Assembly: GCA_029721435.1 (NCBI GenBank)
Contig: CM056583.1
Location: 59,486,120-59,550,119, forward strand
DNA length: 64,000 nucleotides
Direction: 5' to 3'
From: Gymnothorax reevesii
Taxonomy: Eukaryota > Chordata > Actinopteri > Anguilliformes > Muraenidae
In this document: positions 54,895 through 64,000 of the stretch, in pieces
Layout of the letters: each line of letters opens with the position of its first letter
Position numbering within the stretch: the first letter of the stretch is position 1
The notes under the pieces: model-generated
The model's database searches: none
Told to the model about the DNA's origin: nothing
Seen by the model: only the letters and a program-made list of their open reading frames with translations
Position numbers and translations under genes: made by a program

Positions 54895-55109
54895 CAGTGT
54901 TCCCCAAACCCTCTCCTGGAGGCCCACCTGTCCTGCATGCTTTAGATTTCTCCCTGCTTCAGCACAGGTGATTCAAATGATCAGCTCGTTAATCACCCTC
55001 TAAAGCTAATTGATGACAGCCTGATCATTTGAATTGCCTGTGCTGGAGCAGGGAGAGATCTAAAACAAGCAGGACAGGTGGGTCTCCAGGAGAAGGTTGG
55101 GGAACACTG
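54895..55109. mobile_element. hAT-type MITE
   Basis: The 215-bp element starts CAGTGTTCCCCAAACC and ends GGTTGGGGAACACTG. It is flanked by imperfect 8-bp duplications (CTGTAGAT / TGGTAGAT). Internal arms GCACAGGTGATTCAAATGAT / ATCATTTGAATTGCCTGTGC pair well. It interrupts the pogo-like relic and is therefore younger. Confidence 0.88.
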
Positions 55110-55461
55110 TGGTAGATGGTCAAAGTTCTCCCAGGGTTCATTCGCATCCAATTGCCTGCTGCACTGTTAATGTAGTGCTTCAGAGGGCCAAAAATGCTTT
55201 GGTCTAGCGGCTGAAGACGGGGGAGAAGTGGGATGGAAAAGAAAGGAGTATGATGCCATGTGACTTGCAAAAGTCAATATCTACCTCAGAGAGGTGTGAT
55301 GCATGATTGTCTAAGAGTAGCAGCAACTTTGACTCTGGGGTCATGTGGGTGTGTCTTGCAAAATGCTGTAAAAAGGCCAAGAAATCTGTCTCCTCCATCC
55401 ACCTCGATCCATTTGCAGAACCTGTGCAGCCAGGGGGACCATCCCGTGTATGGGCTGAAAA

Positions 55462-55541
55462 GGATTTGCAAATCATTGTATTCTGTTTTTATTTATGATT
55501 TACACAACGTGCCAACTTCACTGGTTTTGGGTCTTGTTGTA
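55462..55541. repeat. Tc1/mariner-type terminal fragment
   Basis: TTGCAAATCATTGTATTCTG through GTTTTGGGTCTTGTTGTA is the inverse of the terminus seen on the 24437 MITE family (TACAACC...GTTGTGTAAA). Only one end is present here, next to the pogo-like relic. Confidence 0.6.
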
Positions 55542-56109
55542 TAACGCATGGAAGTGCAAATGACTGTGAGTAATTCGCCAAATTACTTTCGTCCAGAGTT
55601 ACTTTCGCACCGGTGCTCCCCTACTTTTGGCTTATCTTGACTTTTGCGTACCCGGATAAGCATTCGACTGCGTAAAAACGTCCATCGTACATCCAGTCAA
55701 GAAAATTTAGAGTTTAATGTCTACTGCAGCTGTATCGGCGGCAGCCTTGTTACTGATGACACCCCAGCTGGCGAGGGAATGGTGAATTTATGTTTGATGA
55801 AGGAATATCAAGTGATGATCCAGCCGACCCAGACCCAAAGAAGGGTCGTTCCTCCAACCTCTCAGCTCGTTAGGATCCGGAAGCCTACATATACCTTCCT
55901 TGTACTTAAGCTAAGAGAAATATCTTGTCTTCGCAGTACTGTCAAGGTTTTGTACACATTCAGAGAGGGCTGAATCTGTTCCACAACTGCAGGATGCCCT
56001 TCTTCCCCATTTTGTTGTATTGATTTACGCTTGTTCTTGCCAACCACGCTAATACGCATGTCTGAATATGACGTCAATGTTAGTAAAAAAGAACTAATCC
56101 TATAGCTCA

Positions 56110-56526
56110 AATGCTGCATTCGATTTGGCTCGGAAGTTGGAAGTCGGGGCTGGGAATAACGTCATACCTGAGCTGAGAGCGTTCCCAGGATAGCCTTTAT
56201 TCGATATTGTTATCGACACTAGTTGATAACAACGCATTACTTGGTGCTCTTCGTGTGCACACACCATAGCAGTAAGTCCGCCGAAAAACTCTATTCAGTA
56301 ATGTGTATACAACTGATTTAATGGAACACAAATTACACAGAATTACAAATATACAGTTAATAATCACAACTTTCGCTTACTGTTGATATAAGGTGCAGCT
56401 ATCTTCTTGAACTCAGAACTCCGACTTCCCGAGTGGGAAATCAGACTTCAGGGGGGTGTTCGTATTGAAATTTCCGACTGCAAGCTCAGAAATCCCGACT
56501 TCTCAGTATAAATTGAATGCAGCATT
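56110..56526. mobile_element. MITE with AATGCTGCATTC termini
   Basis: AATGCTGCATTCGATTT at 56110 is mirrored by AAATTGAATGCAGCATT ending at 56526. Subterminal CGGAAGTTGGAAGTCGGG-like text is mirrored by CGACTTCC segments. It is about 417 bp with no ORF. The target duplication was not resolved. Confidence 0.75.
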
Positions 56527-56691
56527 AGTCCTCCTTTTTGCTTTGCATCATACAATAAACACACAACCATGGTGTGTTTATATTACTCTGAAACAAGTAG
56601 GGTTCAAAGATTTGGCTTTTCCTCTGAAACAATGGTAGTATTTGCTATGGTGGGGCCTATGCTATTGCACCAGCTGCTTGCTAGCATACTT

Positions 56692-58187
56692 GGGCCCATA
56701 TTCACAAAGGATCTTATCTTACCGCTAGGAGTACTCCTAAGTCGCGCTAAAACATTTTATGTGGGAGTAAAATCTGAAAAGTTACTCACAAAGCTGCTGA
56801 GAGCAACTTTTAGCTAAGAAAACCAGTCATTCCTAGACTAGAAGTAGCTGAGATAGGTGGGAGCAAATCTCCATTGCTATGGATGACGTCAATTCTCATG
56901 CATGAGTCTTGGGACAATGAGCAAAGTGATTGGTTGTTTGGTGACAGGGCGGCCCATTGAAAAAATTATCCCACATACAACCCATGGAGGAAAAAATTAG
57001 GAAATCGTCCAAGTGGCAGTTTTGTCCCATAAAATAATAAAATGTTGAGCTCTTCTGAAAATACACAATGCGCAGTCCCCACATATCATGCTGTAGGCAA
57101 ATTAACATACATAGGGAAGAGATAGTTGTAAAAACACTAATAGCATAAAACGAGGCAAAAATGAAACACATTATTTCCCCCAGTAATTAGCAACTTATTA
57201 CCCAATGGGAATATGTTGCGATCATTTAAATGTCGGGCTGTTCAAGTTCGTTTGCCTAAACAGTAAGTCCACTTTGTTCAGCACCATTTCAAATATCGTC
57301 ATCCTCCTCGACATCATCATTATCATCATCATCATCATCATAACCGCTGTCGGCAACACCATTATCATCTGATTCAGGTATATCTCTTTGTTGGCATAAA
57401 TTGTGAAGGAACTTAAAATGACTTTGCTGGCTCTCTCTGGGCTGAGACGCACCTCCCCATGCAGGATATGAAACCGGCGCTTAAGCTGCCTAATACCACA
57501 CTTCACCACACTAACAAAACTAACTCTAACATGCACCATGAAAAATAAAACACCGGACTAAATATACTGAGCAACCAAAGTTTGCTAGTTAGATAATGTA
57601 CTGTGATGGTTACTCAGTCAAAGTGACCTCGAAACAAAGAAAAGTTTGATGAAATGAGTGTAAATGTGCACCCGCTGGTAATAAATTTGAGTTTCTATAA
57701 TAATTGCGCTTCTACTTATTTTCCTGTCTGTCTTTAACTTGTGCTTCTTTTGCTGTTCTGTATATTTGTAGTATACAGTATTATGCCATCTTCACATGTA
57801 GCAGGCTATGCCAATGTTGGCTAAAGCAACAATGACCTACCCGTTATAATTTTGTTCTGGTCCTGGTTGTGGAGTCAAGAGCCAACATTTGCAGGGGTAG
57901 CCACTGTCCCCAAGCAAGTGGCATCTCGCAGGCACATAACTCCTGTCAAATAATTGGCATAAGCCACTTTCCATTAAAATACAAGTGTTGTTCTCTTGAC
58001 TGCTTTAAAGCTCTCCCAGACATAGGAGCTACTTTTAGGCCTAAAATGCTTTGTGAGAAACACTTAGTAAAAATAATTTGGAGTCCCAAATTTACGACTG
58101 ACACGCCCATTTTTTTTAGGAGTTTCTCCTAAATTCGGCAGTTTGGACCTAATTTTAGCGCTAAGATGCTTTGTGAATACGGGTCCA
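56692..58187 (-). mobile_element. PIF-Harbinger-like transposon relic
   Basis: The left end GGGCCCATATTCACAAAGGA and the inverted right end (TTTGTGAATACGGGTCC) define about 1.5 kb. On the - strand, 57539-57222 contains LKRRFHILHGEVRLSPERAS followed by a degraded ILHNI-like segment. This resembles the C-terminal part of the Harbinger nuclease. The rest of the nuclease and the Myb-like protein are not recognisable. It is inactive. The target duplication was not clear. Confidence 0.65.
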
Positions 58188-60151
58188 GATGCATTAGACC
58201 CTTTGCAAAATCCCACTTTGGAACAGTCATTTTTGCAGATGTATATCAAGTGTAGCTTACTAACAAAAACTAAAATTCTGAAATACTTTCTTCAGCCAAA
58301 TGTTTCTGAGTGGAGATACACAATAATAACACATTTCGAGAACCTTCACAATGTTGGGGGGAAATTTAAAAATTTTTTTTTTTTTCCCCGTTAAACCTTC
58401 CCATGAGGTGGTTTATGGTCAAGCCGTAGCACAATTTTTCAGCAAAAACTGTTGTGCCAAAAGAAAAGCAGCTTGTTTGCACCAGCTCATGTCATTTCAG
58501 AGGAAGAAAATTGGCAATAAATGGAATGAAACTGGCACAAGGCGCAGACATTGATATAAAGCCAAACATTTTGGTTGACTCCTTTATGGATTTCTTGTTC
58601 TTACTCCACTGCAATCAGGTCAAGGTACTTTGCGTTTTAATTTTTATATATACACCCATACAACAGTTGTTCGGTTGTCCTCGTTGGCATCTATTTCATG
58701 GAGTTAATACTGGTACAGCTCTCACGAGTTGTAGAGGGCTACACCCTCTTTGGAATGTTCCAGTGTCAGCAGGTTTCCTTTTGCAGTCTGAGCAACCTTG
58801 ACTTTGTACTACATTGTGTGCAGTAGGTTACACAGCATTTAACCGAGTGCAAAGATTGTATTTTCCTGCGACTATCATTGTACCATTTCTGTTCCTGAAT
58901 GAGATTTAAATTATATGAATATGATGCTAGAATCAGTGACACTGATCTATTGTAGCAAATCATTCCATTTGGCACTTATAATACAAAAACAAAACGAAGC
59001 AATTTTTTCAGAATTCCTGCTCCCTCCCTTTTCTTCCTTTATGGGAGGAAAACTACTAATAGTCACTAATCAGTAACATGTTTCCTTCATAGTGATAATC
59101 TTTACTTGATTGTAAACTGAAAAACTAAGATGTCCTGATAAACTTATGACACAGATGTTGATGGTCCAAAATACTATGGGCTTGAGACATTTTTAATCCT
59201 TACCTGGCAATAATGGTCCTTGAACGACAAGCTGGTGAGGCCCCACCAACTGTAGGAGGTGCTCTTTTTTACTTTTTCTCTCCCACCCCATAAGAGTGTC
59301 TGTGCACACCACAGGCAAGGAGTGTAATCCAGTCAAAGGAAAATGGGAACTGTGAAAATTAGCGGTATGTGGATTATGTGCTCATCTGGTTGTCACAAGA
59401 GCTGCATCACATGACTGCGCAATACTTAAGCTTTTCTGATCCCCACAGCCGTGATTCTCAAACTTGGTCTTCGTGGACCATTGGGTATGTGGTTGTTGTT
59501 CCAACCACAATTGCAAAGCCAGAATTTCAACAAGGTATTTTTCTTAATTACTTGATTTTTCATTTTGAGATGGATTAACAGGGTAAATCATCCAAGTTAT
59601 AACACAGATGCATGCCATAAATGGTAAAAAAAATCATTATCATCATAGTGTTCACTGAGCTATTTTTCTTGTAATAACAATAACATCACATTAAAGACTG
59701 GTGAATCAATACTCAATTAAAAAGCTGAACACTCAATTTTGACCAAAGTATGTGAAATTTAAAAACTGTTGTTTTCGTCATTGCTGTTAATCCAAGACAC
59801 AAAATGTACCAAGACATCTGATCAGATGACTTCATTTCCCCAACACAGGGTATCCAGAGGGAACACCAGAATCGCACTAAATCCAGACCAGTAAATCAAA
59901 ATGTTCATGTCTAAAGTCATTTCAGTATGTGGTGTGATCACCACATGCTCTCATCACAGCTTGAGGGTCATTCCATGTCAAATGTCCCAATTTCAGAGAA
60001 ACTTCCCACTTGACCATCTCAGATTTGCCTGAAAACATTCCAGCGGGTGCATACACCTCCTAATAGGATAAATCCAAAATTTTAGCTCTCAACTCCCAAA
60101 AGTTTTGCAATAAAAAATTGTTTTGCAACTAAGTTCCGCCCCTTTTTGAAC
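58188..60151. other. spacer without recognised features
   Basis: No exon with family resemblance and no paired transposon termini were recognised. A one-ended GAGGGTCATTCCATGTCAAA motif near 59962 resembles a known fish repeat terminus, but no partner was found. Confidence 0.4.
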
Positions 60152-62124
60152 AGCGATGAGCCATTTTCATATGGCTATATTTAGAAAAGTATTTCAGCTA
60201 GGTCTCAAATTTTCTGGAGTGAAAATCTGCTACTCTAACTTGAGGAATATGGTCTCATGAATGTGTCCCTTTAGGTCATCATATAATTCTGAGTGCTTAA
60301 ATATGCTTGAAAATTTTACTCAGCCGTAGCATATTTGAAGGACTGTAAAAAGCCTAATATCAAAGACCGGGATTTGGTATTGCACATACAGCTATATGTT
60401 TTGTATTTGGTATTCCAATTCTGCGCCTCGCTTATGCATAATCTTGAAAATATTAAGGCTTGAAAATGAAAAAAATGAAGTTTGTGCCATTTTAAAAATT
60501 TTTTACCAAAAAAATTGACACCATCCACCAACATCAGATTGACTGTTTTAGAAAGATTAGATGCCGGTTATTAATAGATCCAAAATTTGCGATGGGGCTC
60601 TGCTTTATTTTTTCAAAATACATTTTTCAAAATATGGCATTTTAGTGGACACACCATTTAATGGCATCAAAGGCGTATTCAAACATTATTTTATAAAATG
60701 CACATAGTTAATGATTAAAAGGCTAAAATCAAAATGCTTTATTTCATAAATGTTAGCTTACACCTGAATAATAACCCTTATTCAGTGTTAACAAATTGAA
60801 ATATTAGCTCCTTAACAGAGCCAAAAATTCAAGTTTGTTATGAATTTGGATGTGTTGCAATAATTAATTATGAAATACTATAAAGCCTATCCGATGTGTT
60901 AAGAATGCCATGTTAATTGATGAGCGATTAAATGATTTATCATATATAGACACTTTTGTTAATGAATAAATTAATGCAATGAACCTATACAATAAAAATT
61001 AATTATAAAATTGTTTAAGCGGTTAGTTTAGAAATGTGTTTGGTCATGCAGAAGCTATAGCTTGTCTGAACAGTTCACGCATCCGCACAGCCCAGCAAAA
61101 AGTTTTTTTTCTGGCCCAGGAAGGAAGACCTCTGCTGGGTACCTGTGCAACATATCATTGCCAAGATTGAATTCCCAAGCACTTCAAGTGGATGTAGATG
61201 TGCACTCAAGGTGCAGAACACAAAGTAGCTGAAAACCTCATGAAAGAGTTCAAATAGCATCTGTGCTCATTGCTAGGAACTGGTCATTTAAAATATTCCA
61301 TTATTTACAATTCTGCAGGACTGTCAAAAACTCCTTTGAACACTGGTTATTTCTAACTGAAGCAGATGGGTTAATTTTTTCTACTTGGATGGAAATGTTC
61401 ATTGATACAATAATTTAAAGTAATGTTTCATAAGTTTGATGTTGGGACTACAGTATATCAATATATATCTGAAAACTGTGCATGGGTTATAATTCAAATG
61501 TAAGTTAACATTTACGAAATAAAGCATTTAGTGGAGCGTTCTGTCGTTAACTATGTGCATTTCATAAAATAATATTTGAATCGGACTTTGATGCCATTAA
61601 ATGCTGTGTGTCCACAAAAATACCATATTATCAAAAATGTATTTTGAGAAAATAAAGCGGAACTTCATCACAAATTTTGGATATGTTAATACAGGCATCT
61701 AATCTTTCTAAATCAGACAATTTGATGTTGGTGGATGGTGTCTTTTTTTGGTATAAAATGTTAAAAACAGCACAAACTTTTTTTTTCATTTTCAAGCCTT
61801 AATATTTTCTAAAGTATTCATAAGTGAGTTGAGAATCAGAATTGGAAAACAAATGACACAACATAGGGCAAGCTGTATGTGCAATACCAAATCCCAGTCT
61901 TTGATATTAGGCTTTTTACAGTCCTTCAAATATGCAACCGCAGGGTAAAGTTTTTGAGCAACTTTAAGCACCCAGAAATATATGATGAACAAAAGGGACA
62001 CATTCATAAGTCCATATTCCTCCAGTTAGAGTAGCAGATTTTCACCCTGAAAATTTGAAGGACCTAGCTGAATAGCCATGTATTCATAGATATAGCCATG
62101 TGAAAGTGGCTCACCTTTTTTCGT
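60152..62124. mobile_element. large foldback element with ~640-bp inverted arms
   Basis: The left arm (60152-60795) and right arm (about 61482-62124) are imperfect reverse complements throughout. Matched blocks include GAAAATCTGCTACTCTAACT, GGACTGTAAAAAGCCTAATA and GTGGACACACCATTTAATGG (right copy GTGTCCAC plus ATTAAATG). A loop of about 690 bp separates them. No ORF of note is present. Arm divergence is visible, so it is not recent. Confidence 0.85.
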
Positions 62125-62334
62125 TGAGTGTGCCGTGTATGCTACTTGTAATGTTTATCAACACAGTTGTCTGTTCCTAAACTGCTTTTTTTTTAACTTA
62201 ACACCGTAATAATGCAAAATGGGTTTGACTCACAATTTTGTGTTTTAATTCTTCATTACCTACCAAAGGGTTAATCATTGTGAATTTTAGCCCTCAATTT
62301 CGCCATTTAGGAGTCAATTCTTCAATATTATTAT

Positions 62335-63260
62335 ATCCCCGAATGGCGTTCCGGGGGATATTATGTTTTTGGCCACCGCTGCTGCGCACTAGGTGTTAAC
62401 GCGATAACTTCAGTAATATTTCAATTACAAATTCCAAATTTTGCATATAAGTCATTATCATAAAGAGGAAGAACTCACTCGATTATGGACAATTTATGAT
62501 GTCTAGATTGGCCAGCAGGGGCCAAAAACTGATTTCAGTGTTAACGCGATAACTGCAGTAATATTTTAATTAGAAATTCCAAGTTTTGCATATAAGCAAG
62601 TATCATAAAGAGGAAGAACTGATTCGATTTAGGACAATTTATTATTTCTAGATTGGCCAAAAACTGAAAAAAATCACTGTTCCGCGATAACTTCAGTAAT
62701 ATTTCAATTACAAATTTCAAGTTTGGCACATAAGTAAGTATCATAAAGAGGAAGAACTGATTTGATTTTGGAAAATTTACAATTTCTAGATTGGCCACCA
62801 GGGGCCAAAAACTGGAAAAATCACTGTTTTTATCATATCTCTGGATACATTTGTCCGATTGACCTCAAATCAAGTGCAAATGAAAGGTCATGACCTGAGG
62901 ATGTGTCCCACGATGACATTATACCTGTTTGGTTCAAAATTTTGACACAAGGTGGAGCTTTGTCACATAAAATTCAGTATTTTTGCTGTATCTTTGGAGC
63001 TATTTCTCCCATTGACATGAAACTATGTGCAACTGCAAGGTCATGACCTCACAACGTGTCACATGATGACATCATACCTGTATGGTTAAATATTTTGCCG
63101 CCAGGTGGCACTTTGTGATGGAAAATTACCATTTTGGCCACATCTTCAGAACCAATTCACCGACTGACCCGAAATTAAGTTCAAATGAAAGTCTATTCAA
63201 GGTCTATTCAAGAATTGGGGAATTGGAGGATTGGGGGCGTTCGGGGATATAACCCCAGCC
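62335..63260. repeat. interspersed repeat with three tandem ~145-bp units
   Basis: Edges GTTCCGGGGGATATTATG (62350) and GGCGTTCGGGGATATAA (63236) bracket the block. Units starting GCGATAACTTCAGTAATATTTC occur at about 62401, 62548 and 62687. Each contains ATCATAAAGAGGAAGAACT and ends in GATTGGCC...CCAAAAACTG. No coding content was recognised. Confidence 0.75.
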
Positions 63261-64000
63261 GTCGCCTCCGATGGCATAATAGTGGAGCGGGTAACTTGAG
63301 AATAGCAGGGAAAAACTGCAAATAGTGATACAAGCATGAAATTCGGCATAACTATTCTTCTTTGTCTCCTGTCTCATAATCAACCTCCGGCCACACAGAA
63401 TTTGACAGTTTTTCAAAATGGCTTCCTTCCGATATATGAATATGGACATTTAATTCCTTAATCACTTAAACATTTCTTTATCATTGTCAGTTTATGCTAA
63501 AATATTGAGAGCAAGCCTACAAGTTCTAAGGTTATGTAAAATAGTTTCTAGAAATATCCAAGATGGCTGTCATCATATCCAAAATGGCCGCCAAAGAGCA
63601 AAATATTTGCGTATAAGTTCATATGTGCGCTAAAAGGTCAGGTAATAGTTTGATCTGGGGTAAATCTAGCTGGATCTGTTTATTTTTGCAAGTAAGAAAA
63701 TAATGAAGCTCTTTTTAATAAATTTTCATTTTAATTTGAAAACATGAACATAAAGGTAAATATAACATTGTAATAGTGTAGTGTCAGGGCACACTGGTTG
63801 ACACTATAGCTGTGAAACTCAGCATGGGGTTCAATGCTAGCTAATGGTAGAAATTTGTCATTAGTTTCCCAAATGCTGTTTCTCTAGCCCCATTTTAAAG
63901 GTGAACAGCCGCAGCTGAATTGACAGGATGTGCCAGCGCGGGAGAGCCGAGCCAAAGAAGACGGGGCTATAGTCTTCTGGAAGGTGTACAGATCACACGG
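63261..64000. other. window end, no recognised gene
   Basis: Positions 63555-63600 hold AAGATGGCTGTC / AAAATGGCCGCC, motifs common in fish repeats. The last 100 bp become more GC-rich (CCAGCGCGGGAGAGCCGAGC), which might be a leader exon of a following gene. No protein match was seen. Confidence 0.3.

Larger units (their letters stand above)
53030..55480 (-). pseudogene. pogo/Tigger-like transposase relic split by two insertions
   Basis: On the - strand, 55476-55025 reads a DDE_1-type transposase core: KLLLLLDNHASH (second catalytic Asp), LPRLQPLDQSIFGPLKHY (third acidic position), then a NPGRTLTIYH segment. After the hAT MITE (54895-55109) the frame resumes with SIPSLVAKALPQAATP and GLEYTGVWPLNPDI. 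After the Tc1 (53278-54785) it continues with TDFAPAFVTDQPAP and a Pro/Ala-rich repeat. The N-terminal DNA-binding part was not found. The insertions plus internal shifts make it a relic. Confidence 0.8.

Overview
The window is vertebrate nuclear DNA, almost certainly from a teleost fish. It has spliced genes with GT-AG introns and vertebrate orthologues. It is also densely packed with fish-type DNA transposons: Tc1, hAT, piggyBac, PIF-Harbinger, pogo and many foldback MITEs. No prokaryotic or organellar features are seen. The species cannot be named from the sequence alone.

Five genes are recognised. (1) The last two coding exons of pisd (phosphatidylserine decarboxylase, + strand, 913-3435); the gene starts upstream of the window. 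(2) A cysteine-tailed small protein resembling CYSRT1 (+, 8529-8846). (3) A two-exon RING-finger gene resembling RNF224 (+, 24160-25998). (4) The complete prpf4 gene (U4/U6 snRNP WD40 protein, - strand, 41754-27373). Its 13 coding exons join in frame to a predicted 507-residue protein. (5) cdc26 (APC/C subunit, +, 44186-50680), head-to-head with prpf4 across about 2.4 kb that should hold a shared promoter. An orphan terminal-exon-like ORF at 5736-5855 is not identified.

Layout: 1-8.9 kb holds pisd, a Tc1 relic and the CYSRT1-like gene. From 8.9 to 20 kb there are only transposons, including a piggyBac relic with a very young Ty3/Gypsy-type LTR element inserted in it. From 20 to 26 kb lies the RNF224-like gene with nested MITEs in its 5' part. 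From 27 to 43 kb lies prpf4, whose introns carry a 33-bp minisatellite, a 599-bp element of unknown type and other repeats. From 43 to 50.7 kb lies cdc26, whose single large coding-region intron is filled by a three-level nest of inverted-repeat elements. From 51 to 64 kb no host gene is recognised; it holds Tc1 and pogo remnants, a Harbinger-like element and a roughly 2-kb foldback element.

The genes are unrelated housekeeping or regulatory loci (mitochondrial lipid synthesis, splicing, cell cycle, ubiquitin ligation) and do not form a pathway. From remembered human maps, CYSRT1/RNF224 are neighbours on 9q34.3, CDC26/PRPF4 are head-to-head on 9q32, and PISD is on 22q12. The fish arrangement therefore joins pieces that are separate in human. 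The most informative part of the window is its transposon stratigraphy: several insertions can be ordered in time from intact target-site duplications. All calls come from reading the sequence; no database search was run.
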